DNA from: Bacteroidia bacterium | GTDB lineage: Bacteria > Bacteroidota > Bacteroidia > J057 | Direction of reading: 5' to 3' | DNA: 64,000 bases | Assembly (NCBI GenBank): GCA_030430575.1 | Contig: JAUIKF010000023.1 | Location: 52,297-116,296 of the forward strand | Part shown: positions 27,501 to 33,358 of the stretch, piece by piece | Numbering within the stretch: the first letter of the stretch is position 1 | How the letters are laid out: every line of letters begins with the position of its first letter | Made by a program: the position numbers and the translations under genes | Notes under the pieces: generated by a model | What the model was told of the DNA's origin: nothing | The model's database searches: none | The model's input: the letters and a program-made list of their open reading frames with translations, nothing else

Positions 27501-27843
27501 TAATGCCAAAAACAAGCAGAGCGCCAAGCAGCTCAGCGAAAAATACCGCGACCACCGCGAAGCCATCGACGACATCGTCCAAGGACGTCTCGAAGGCTTT
27601 CCCGAAGAATTACTGGCCATTCTTCAGCAAAAATCTGCTGCCATCACTCCTGCGTGTCAGGAGATCCTGACGCTGGAAGCGGCGGATGACCTCTATGTGT
27701 CCAGGCACGGGCTGCTGAGCAGCCATATTCATATGATCATGAATCGCCTCTTTCGCTCCCAGCAGCGAAAATATGAGCTGATCATCTACGATATGCTGGC
27801 AAGAGCGTATCGCTCGGCGTTGGCGAGGGTGGGGAAGGGGTAG
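24592..27843 (+). CDS. lanB: Lantibiotic dehydratase LanB, full length
   Basis: A 1083-residue class I dehydratase with both parts on one chain. The N-terminal glutamylation domain carries the family motif RCTPFGLFAA (about 94-103). The C-terminal elimination domain (SpaB_C type, about 800-1075) has WLYYKIYAGARASDELL and the conserved FIRYADPDLHFRLRFH (about 839-854). It activates Ser/Thr of the precursor cores with glutamyl-tRNA and eliminates glutamate to give dehydroamino acids (established for NisB; inferred here). The unsplit form argues for a canonical class I lanthipeptide pathway rather than a thiopeptide-type split system. It is the last gene of the cluster. Confidence 0.95.
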   Translation: MKNYSLFSEFLMRTPTLPLSDLWDQLATNDSSDQWSVSLMAVFQDPKVQEALFIGSPNLHQRCLEWLRGEISDDKERRKLEQSLLRYYSRMHTRCTPFGLFAACSMGSWAKETKAELKPLPHMTRNTRLDMHYLCALAQQLEKDPALRPFLTYYPNSSIYAFGQKLRYVEYIYKDGVRHHQITGVESNDYLARLLEAAKDGASFEQLVGAITDEEVTKEEAIPFIHDVINSQVLVSELEPAITGDDLLEQMLEKLQRIQDQAPQDSLQQIIDLLGKVWRLLMDLDRNPEDDHFTAYGKIKALLDQLGIPYDIKKLFQVDMGRKAKHLHLQNRLAGSVRRGLEVLNRLNSRKMVANSNLRSFQDAFFQRYETKEMPLLQVLDNESGIGYQQSVGPGDTHPMIDDIQVHQGSDSAQSFQMEKQEIFLLKKLVEATKNGAFEVTLEEEEIRKFPVGWSDMPDTISVMGSVIGKEDEEEGLERILIKSAGNSSAANLMGRFTHLDPEIDRFTRKITAHEHDLHEDLIFAEIVHLPESRIGNILMRTQVRPYEIPFLAQASVEREHQISLQDLYLSVQEDRLVLRSKSRNKEIIPRMSTAHNYSMSSLPVYQFLCDLQFQQLPGSRFADQVDWVAGDVVDLRHQQILPGLGFDWGPMASHFRFLPRVTFQNLILHRAKWNLAKADYEALIKLFPAQRAEGIRAWREQFQMPQHVLIADFDNELFIDLEHPAYQEMFISTLKKRPNVTLVEFLFDPEKAVVRDSAGESYTNEFVMAFGRKAGKVRIQSRAFREEKPQLQRSFQPGSEWLYYKIYAGARASDELLSNVTLELVEKLKAEGLIDHWFFIRYADPDLHFRLRFHLQDVAHSGRIIQLANAHFEAAIHSRRIWKVQLDTYEREVERYGITSMELSEQLSYRDSEACLRFLHEAQDYEDPELLRWYYAMINIHMFLDAFQLDLEAKTQLMSSLQNSFAIEFNAKNKQSAKQLSEKYRDHREAIDDIVQGRLEGFPEELLAILQQKSAAITPACQEILTLEAADDLYVSRHGLLSSHIHMIMNRLFRSQQRKYELIIYDMLARAYRSALARVGKG

Positions 27844-28061
27844 GGAAACATCTCCCATCGCACGGGCGCAACCTCTTCAAAGAGGGCTTCGCGCAGGGCC
27901 GCTTGTTTGCTGCTGTTGCAGCATAAGCATAGTTGCTCCTGTGTGGAGCCGAAGGAGGTCAGGGCTGTGCACATTATATCGCCGGCGATGAAAAGATCGA
28001 AGTCCAATTGGCTCCTACACAGTATAAGGAAGCGTATGGGTGAATGGGGCTTTTATTGGAC

Positions 28062-28098
28062 AAAAGCGAAACAGATTTACTTCCTGTTTCGCCTTTTT
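28062..28098. terminator. Bidirectional terminator between lanB and the aquaporin-like gene
   Basis: The stem GCGAAACAG (28066-28074) / CTGTTTCGC (28084-28092) is flanked by AAAA on the left and CTTTTTGG on the right, so it can serve both converging transcripts. The rest of the 285-bp gap (27844-28128) holds no convincing gene. Confidence 0.75.
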
Positions 28099-28128
28099 GG
28101 CCCATGACATCAACCCGATTCTTAGCCA

Positions 28129-28593
28129 TCAATCTCCCTCTGGAGACAAATACTTATACACAACCCCAGCCAAAATCGCCCCTACAATAGGTGCCACCCA
28201 GAAGAGCCATAATTGCTCTAAGGCCCAGCCGCCGGCGAATAGGGCCTGGCTCGTACTACGGGCAGGGTTCACTGAGGTATTGGTGACAGGAATACTGATC
28301 AGGTGAATCAAGGTCAATCCCAGACCGATGGCAAATCCGGCAAAGCCTTTTGGGGCTTTGGAATGCGTAGCGCCTAAGATGATCATCAAGAACATAAAGG
28401 TCATCACCACAGGAAAGGAAAACCCATTTTGTAATCCATATTCTCTCAGAAGAAAAGTAGTGACGATAAAAAATAATCCAATAGCTCCCAGATACCCTAA
28501 GGCCATCCAAAATCTTTTAAATCGGGAATAGTGCAGGTGGACAGCACCCTGCTCAATTTCAAGGGTATACTGGCCAAAGGTTCTTGTTTTCAT
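28129..28593 (-). CDS. Aquaporin Z-like C-terminal half fused to an unrelated N-terminus (probably truncated/chimeric)
   Basis: A 154-residue protein. From about residue 58 it closely follows the C-terminal half of bacterial Aqp[35 protein letters not shown], the second NPA motif in SVNPARST, and [18 protein letters not shown]. The N-terminal half of an aquaporin, including the first NPA motif, is missing. Instead there are about 50 residues with one membrane helix ([20 protein letters not shown]) that do not look like an aquaporin. A normal water pore needs both halves, so function is doubtful unless it oligomerises in an unusual way. It starts 6 bp after the stop of the upstream membrane-protein gene. 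Could be a remnant. Confidence 0.75.
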   Translation of the reverse strand: MKTRTFGQYTLEIEQGAVHLHYSRFKRFWMALGYLGAIGLFFIVTTFLLREYGLQNGFSFPVVMTFMFLMIILGATHSKAPKGFAGFAIGLGLTLIHLISIPVTNTSVNPARSTSQALFAGGWALEQLWLFWVAPIVGAILAGVVYKYLSPEGD

Positions 28594-28599
28594 GATCCA

Positions 28600-29169
28600 T
28601 TATTGATCACTGAATCGTTTTGCAATCCGCTGAATGCGCATGCGATGATGGCGCTGGAGGAGAATGGGGTAGCCGTTTCCAATAAGATTAATGATTGTTG
28701 TTAGGATAAAAAGGAGAAAGTAGCCTTTCGTTAAGAGTAAAATCGCGACCCCTAGAATCAAGACCAATGCGCCCAAATGACCAAATTCAGACTGTTTGGA
28801 TTGATAGATCAAATTATTGATGCCACTGCGCGTGCCGTCAAAGTATTTTTTTCGATTTTTTTCACTGCCCCAAAATACGATCATGATGGCCTTTCTGAAG
28901 ATTTCTACTTTCAGAAATGTGTAAGCCTTTGAAAGCCATTTTGGACTACGGATGGTATAGTAGCTAGTTGGCAATAAGCGGTGACTAGGATAAGCAAATC
29001 CGATAAAGGCAAGAACACCCGTTACGAAAAGATTGAAAATCACAGCTGTGAAGGCCATGTCGACCCAAGAAAAACGATCTGGGCTTTGGGCTAATAGGCC
29101 TCTGACCAATTCGATAGAGCGGAAAGCCAGAAAGGCTGAAAATAAAGGGAAAAGGAGCTTTTTTAGCAT
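28600..29169 (-). CDS. Small integral membrane protein, possibly CrtO-like (carotenoid glycoside acyltransferase family)
   Basis: A 189-residue protein with about four hydrophobic segments (N-terminal LLFPLFSAFLAF, AVIFNLFVTGVLAFIGFA, ALVLILGVAILLL, YFLLFILTTIINLIG). The C-terminal NGYPILLQRHHRMRIQRI resembles the end of the glycosyl-4,4'-diaponeurosporenoate acyltransferase (CrtO) family, where a similar NxPxxxxQRxxRxR motif occurs. This is a weak, memory-based resemblance, so the function should be treated as unknown. It is co-oriented and only 6 bp upstream of the aquaporin-like gene, so the two form a short minus-strand operon. Confidence 0.7.
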   Translation of the reverse strand: MLKKLLFPLFSAFLAFRSIELVRGLLAQSPDRFSWVDMAFTAVIFNLFVTGVLAFIGFAYPSHRLLPTSYYTIRSPKWLSKAYTFLKVEIFRKAIMIVFWGSEKNRKKYFDGTRSGINNLIYQSKQSEFGHLGALVLILGVAILLLTKGYFLLFILTTIINLIGNGYPILLQRHHRMRIQRIAKRFSDQ

Positions 29170-29299
29170 GTTTATTTTCTTGCAAATATTTCTTTGAGCA
29201 TGGCCTTACCTTGCTGTGTTTTTACTAATTCCAGCCCACCCTCTTAAACTCAGGCCAATAAAGGCGCATTATTTTATTTTTCCAAAAAAGCACATCCCT

Positions 29300-29330
29300 T
29301 TGCCCCAATCCGCAATTCTGCGTACTTTCG
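29300..29330 (+). promoter_or_regulatory. Bacteroidota-type promoter before the lipoprotein gene
   Basis: TTG at 29300-29302, a 20-nt spacer, then TACTTTCG at 29323-29330, one mismatch from TAnnTTTG. The expected start of transcription is about 20 bp before the ATG at 29358. Confidence 0.55.
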
Positions 29331-29357
29331 AAGCCAAATTTAATCTGTTTCTTCAAA

Positions 29358-30095
29358 ATGAAATCTTATACTACTTTATTGCTCCTTGCTTCGCTATTTA
29401 TTGGATGCTTAACTGCTTGTTCGGAATCGAAAGAAGCGACTGATAGTCAGCAGACTACAGTTGTGGCGGCTGATACATTGACGCCAGAAGAAAAAAAGAT
29501 GCAGGCGATTACGGCTGGCCCAGACTCAGCTCAGATGCAAAAGGCTTTCACAGCTTTGAGAAAAGCATTGGTCGATGCGAATAATAAGGATATTGCGTTT
29601 TTTGCCCACAAAAATATCTATAATTATTTTGCACAATTGAAAAATCATGCGCTGTCAACAGGGGGAGATGCTTTAAAACAAATGAATTATTTTGATAAGC
29701 AAATAATTCTTTTTACGAGACTTAAAAATGATGCCACGACGCTTAACGAAATGGAAGATGGTGCATATTTTCAGTTTGTGGTCAGAAATGGAATAATGGA
29801 TAAGGCAGGACTTAAGATGATGGAATTAGGGACAATCTCTCATGACGCCGGTAGCGATCAAGCTCAGGGAACGTTAGTCATCAACGGACGTGAGAAAGGT
29901 GCGCTTATCAATTTTATTCGCCAAGGTGGAATATGGACAGTGGACCTTAGCGAAGCCCTTCCTATTGTTTCTGATGAACATCAAGGCCAGGTTGCCATCT
30001 CGGGAGTAGATGGTAATTCCATGCTCATGACGGTGATGGTAGCTTATAATGAAGGGAAAGCAGTCCCTAATTCTATCTGGAATGCACTTCAATAG
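29358..30095 (+). CDS. Lipoprotein of unknown function
   Basis: A 245-residue protein with a lipoprotein signal peptide: a hydrophobic stretch then the lipobox LTAC, with Cys21 as the acylated residue. The mature part starts with a flexible SESKEATDSQQTT region. A mixed alpha/beta body follows, with the strands GTLVINGREKGALINFIRQGGIWTVDLSE near residue 175, reminiscent of small immunoglobulin- or NTF2-like lipoprotein domains. I do not recognise the family. The gene stands alone between divergent and convergent neighbours, with a promoter at 29300 and a terminator at 30184. Confidence 0.75.
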   Translation: MKSYTTLLLLASLFIGCLTACSESKEATDSQQTTVVAADTLTPEEKKMQAITAGPDSAQMQKAFTALRKALVDANNKDIAFFAHKNIYNYFAQLKNHALSTGGDALKQMNYFDKQIILFTRLKNDATTLNEMEDGAYFQFVVRNGIMDKAGLKMMELGTISHDAGSDQAQGTLVINGREKGALINFIRQGGIWTVDLSEALPIVSDEHQGQVAISGVDGNSMLMTVMVAYNEGKAVPNSIWNALQ

Positions 30096-30183
30096 CAAAG
30101 AAAGACGTTCAAATGATGTTCAAGGGTTCAATTCGTTCAAAGATGGTTGCCTTTGAGTTAACTCCTTGATATAGAGATGCTTA

Positions 30184-30220
30184 GGCCTCGTAGGTTTCCA
30201 AAACCTGCGAGGTCTTTCTG
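30184..30220. terminator. Terminator hairpin between convergent genes
   Basis: CCTCGTAGGTTT / AAACCTGCGAGG with a short loop, followed by TCTTTC. The stem is almost the same as at 8078-8116. The preceding 90 bp contain TTCAAATG/TTCAAGGG/TTCAATTCG short repeats. Confidence 0.75.
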
Positions 30221-30224
30221 CTGC

Positions 30225-31553
30225 CTAAAATGTAAGAAGTACGGTGGTCCCTACCTCTTCTTTCGAGTGCAATTGCACGTTTCCTTTATGTAATTGCATG
30301 ACTTGTCGGGTGAGACTCAGCCCTACACCAGAGCCATTGGGTTTGGTGGTGTAAAAGGGGACAAATACATTTTCCATCACTTCAGGGCTGATGCCTTTTC
30401 CATTGTCTTGAATGCGAATCACAACCCGCCCCAGCGCATTTTGAGCTGCGGAAAGGGTGATTTGTGGCGTAGGTCGCCCTTTCACTGCATCTAATGCATT
30501 GATCATCAGGTTGAGCAGGCACTGTTCTATAAATTCAGGATCGGCCGTTACCTCAAGCCCTTGAGGGGTTTCTAACACTACCTGTACCTGCTCAGCCTCT
30601 AATTGTGCCTTGAGCAAGGTGACCACCTGCCCAAATAATGTTTCTACCGCAATTGTTTCTACATGGAGATCATAGGCTTTGGTAAGGCTTTTATACGCTT
30701 TGACAAAATTGACAAGGCCTGCACTCCGTTTCTCAATGGTCCCTAAACCATGTCTAAGATCTTCTATATCTTCGTCTCTAAGGGATTGGAAATCAGTATT
30801 TTCCAACATTTCTCTGATCACACTGCTCAACGTAGAAATGGGGATGACAGAGTTCATGATCTCATGAGTCAGCACCCGAATGAGTTTTTGCCAGGATTCT
30901 ACCTCCTTTTCTTCCAGTTCGTCTTTGATATTCTGAAAAGAGACCAGTTTGTAAGAAGTATCGAGCAAAATAAACTCTGTCGCACGTACGGCTAATGTAG
31001 CCCTGCCTTCCAGTTCAACCAGTTCTCGCTCTCCATTTTTGAGGTGGAGGACGACTTGATATAGGTGTGGATCAATGCTTTTTAGGCCATGGATTTGGTG
31101 GAAATAAGGCTTGCGAAAAAGGTCTTTGGCCGCTTGATTAGTCAACTGGACAGTTTCGTTTTCATCAAAACACACCAAAGCCACACTGATGTGTTCAACG
31201 ACTGTTTGTAGGTATAAAAAACCTGATTCTTTTTCGCTTCTCAAACTCCTAAAAACCTGATTGATATTCGCTAATGCAGGCCTTAAGCTTACCGCCGTGC
31301 TTTTGGGGGAGGGATCCAAATAGGTGTTTGAAAAATCATGCTGACTCACCGAAATCAAAAAATTGTTCAATTCACGGTATGACCGCTCCACAAAGCGTAT
31401 CAATTCTATTGTCAACAAAATAACTGCCAGCCCCATCCAGATAGCCACTAGCCAGAAGTAGGTTTTTGTCCATACAAAAATGGTCATATACCCTAGCAAT
31501 AGGATCAGTGCCAGGCGAATAATGAGTCGGATGCGAAAGTGTTTGTATTTCAT
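30225..31553 (-). CDS. Sensor histidine kinase, NtrY/AtoS-like
   Basis: A 442-residue membrane sensor. Two hydrophobic helices lie near the N-terminus (about 10-30 and 33-50). A PAS-like region (about 110-210) follows, with SVALVCFDENETVQLTNQAA. The phosphoacceptor helix has His230 in LTHEIMNSVIPISTL, and the ATPase domain has N (LLNLMINALDAV), G1 (IQDNGKGISPEV) and G2 (KPNGSGVGLSLTRQ) boxes. The partner is the sigma-54-type response regulator encoded just upstream (31802-33172). The two genes are separated by a 240-bp composite palindrome rather than being tightly spaced. The stimulus is unknown. Confidence 0.93.
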   Translation of the reverse strand: MKYKHFRIRLIIRLALILLLGYMTIFVWTKTYFWLVAIWMGLAVILLTIELIRFVERSYRELNNFLISVSQHDFSNTYLDPSPKSTAVSLRPALANINQVFRSLRSEKESGFLYLQTVVEHISVALVCFDENETVQLTNQAAKDLFRKPYFHQIHGLKSIDPHLYQVVLHLKNGERELVELEGRATLAVRATEFILLDTSYKLVSFQNIKDELEEKEVESWQKLIRVLTHEIMNSVIPISTLSSVIREMLENTDFQSLRDEDIEDLRHGLGTIEKRSAGLVNFVKAYKSLTKAYDLHVETIAVETLFGQVVTLLKAQLEAEQVQVVLETPQGLEVTADPEFIEQCLLNLMINALDAVKGRPTPQITLSAAQNALGRVVIRIQDNGKGISPEVMENVFVPFYTTKPNGSGVGLSLTRQVMQLHKGNVQLHSKEEVGTTVLLTF

Positions 31554-31560
31554 AGGTAGA

Positions 31561-31802
31561 GTGGTGAGATCGCTCGAAGACTCGCTGCGAGATCGCTCGA
31601 AGACTCACTGCGAGATCGCTCGAAGACTCGCTGCGAGACTAAAGGCATGACTTTTTTCTTGTCTCGTAGCGAAGGCGAGTCTTCGAGCCTGAGCGGTCTC
31701 GCAGTGAGTGCCAGAGGCACGAACGGTCTCGCAGCGAGGGCTGAGTCTGCGAAGCCCGAGCGGTCTCGCAGTGAAGGCGAGTCTTCGAGCCTGAACGGTC
31801 TC
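31561..31802. repeat. Composite palindromic repeat element R1 (GAGACCG family)
   Basis: The left arm holds three 23-bp tandem copies at 31568-31590, 31591-31613 and 31614-31636 (unit GATCGCTCGAAGACTCGCTG + CGA, with one substitution in copy 2). The core hairpin lies at about 31630-31671 (CGCTGCGAGAC ... T6 ... GTCTCGTAGCG). The right arm holds several inverted units (GGCGAGTCTTCGAGC, GCGGTCTCGCAGTGA). It ends in the TAG stop codon of the response-regulator gene. The same design occurs at 41511, 44080 and 51338. Confidence 0.9.
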
Positions 31803-33172
31803 TAAAGACCGTATTTCTCCATTTTTCGATACAGCGTGCTACGCCCAAATCCGAGCAGCTTCGCGGCTTGAGTGAGATTGCCTTCACATTGTTTGATGGC
31901 ATGTATGATCGTCTGGCGCTCCATCTGTTCCACATTTAGGGTGGCGTTGGGCGAGGGGTTCGCTACTCGTTCTGTGGTTAATTGGTCCACATCCAGTTGC
32001 AGGCCATCACTGAGGATGACGCTCCGCTCTATGGTGTGCTCCAGCTCTCGAATATTTCCAGGCCAATCATAGCTTTGCAGTTTCTTGATTACACGTTTTG
32101 AGAGTTTTAATTGCGGCTTTTGGTATTTCTCAGCATTGGTTTGTAGGAAATGGCCCGCCAATAAGGGAATATCCTCCAGGCGGTCCCGCAAGGGAGGTAA
32201 ATGGATTTCTACCGTGTTGATTCGGTAGAGTAAATCACGACGAAACTCGTCCGCAGTGACCTGTTCATGGATGGGCTTATTGGTGGCACAAATCAAGCGA
32301 ATATCTACGCGGATGGGCTTATTGGAACCAATTCGGGTGATGACACGGCTTTGGAGGGCGGTCAGTAATTTGGCCTGGAGGGGGAGGGATAAATTGCCAA
32401 TTTCGTCTAAAAACAAGGTGCCTCCGGCAGCGATTTCGAATCTGCCAGCCCGATGTTCTCGCGCATCGGTGAAAGCACCTTTGACATGCCCAAACAATTC
32501 GGATTCAAACAAGGTCTCGGCAATGGCCCCCATGTCGACCTTGATGAAAGGCTTGTTTTTGCGAAGAGATTTCTGATGAATGGCCCGTGCGACGAGTTCT
32601 TTTCCCGTCCCATTTTCCCCTAAAATCAACACATCTGCGTCTGTCTCTGCCACTTTGTCAATCGTCGAAAAGACCTTTTGCATAGAGGCCGACTGGCTGA
32701 TAATGGCAGGATAGCCTTTGCCTATCTCTTGACTCAAAGCTACCTGTGCCTCCTGCATCCGCGCCAATTCCTTCTCCGATTGACTCAATTTGCAAACCGC
32801 CCCCACGGTAGCTATCAGCTTTTCCTTAGACCACGGTTTGACCAAAAAGTCTGTCGCCCCTTCCTTCATCGCATCCACTGCCAATTGAATATCCCCATAA
32901 GCGGTATTCATCACCACATGAGCCTGAGGATCTATTTTATGGATCTTTTTTAGCCAGGCAATCCCTTCCTTCCCACTCGTCAATCCAGGCGCAAAATTCA
33001 TGTCCAGGACGATCACATCAAAGCTATTTTCGGCTAGCAACTGAGGGATCAGACGCGGATTGCTGACTGTTTTGATTTCGGAGAAGTGGGCCTTTAAGGC
33101 CATACGTGCCGTGTAGAGCACATCCTGGTCATCGTCAACTATGAGAATATGGGCAGTGCGAGAAGGGTTCAA
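31802..33172 (-). CDS. Sigma-54-dependent response regulator, NtrC family
   Basis: A 456-residue protein. The receiver domain (about 6-125) has acidic residues DDDQD and phosphoacceptor Asp57 (VIVLDMNF). The AAA+ domain (about 155-390) has Walker A GENGTGKE (185-192), the sigma-54-contacting GAFTDA loop (232-237) and Walker B GGTLFLDEIG. A Fis-type helix-turn-helix lies at the end (EGNLTQAAKLLGFGRSTLYRKMEKYGL). It would activate sigma-54 promoters when phosphorylated by the kinase at 30225. The start appears to be TTG at 33172: there is no ATG before residue 23, and an in-frame stop lies five codons upstream. The stop codon merges with repeat element R1. Confidence 0.93.
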   Translation of the reverse strand: MNPSRTAHILIVDDDQDVLYTARMALKAHFSEIKTVSNPRLIPQLLAENSFDVIVLDMNFAPGLTSGKEGIAWLKKIHKIDPQAHVVMNTAYGDIQLAVDAMKEGATDFLVKPWSKEKLIATVGAVCKLSQSEKELARMQEAQVALSQEIGKGYPAIISQSASMQKVFSTIDKVAETDADVLILGENGTGKELVARAIHQKSLRKNKPFIKVDMGAIAETLFESELFGHVKGAFTDAREHRAGRFEIAAGGTLFLDEIGNLSLPLQAKLLTALQSRVITRIGSNKPIRVDIRLICATNKPIHEQVTADEFRRDLLYRINTVEIHLPPLRDRLEDIPLLAGHFLQTNAEKYQKPQLKLSKRVIKKLQSYDWPGNIRELEHTIERSVILSDGLQLDVDQLTTERVANPSPNATLNVEQMERQTIIHAIKQCEGNLTQAAKLLGFGRSTLYRKMEKYGL

Positions 33173-33291
33173 TGGTTCAAGCGGTCAAAGGTTCAAGTGT
33201 TTTATCAATACCTATTTACAATTTCACAACTGCAAATTAGAATTCAATTCAAGTAATCAATTAAGTAATAATTCCTAACACCTTCAAAATA

Positions 33292-33332
33292 GAACAAAAA
33301 GACCCCGTAGCTTTCCGAAGCCTACGGGGTCT
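33292..33332 (-). terminator. Terminator after the first subtilisin-like gene
   Basis: Read on the minus strand: AGACCCCGTAGGCTTCGG ... CTACGGGGTCT followed by TTTTGTTCT. It lies about 27 bp beyond the stop of the gene at 33359. Confidence 0.85.
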
Positions 33333-33358
33333 CCACGTATTATCGTCTATAATTCTTC

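Noticed and set aside
31568..31636. Possible CRISPR array
   Set aside because: The 23-bp units are directly adjacent with no spacers, and there are no cas genes.
31639..31935. Arg/Ser-rich open frame across element R1
   Set aside because: It is translated from the palindromic repeat and overlaps the response-regulator gene on the same strand in another frame; similar Arg/Ser-rich frames arise at the other three elements.
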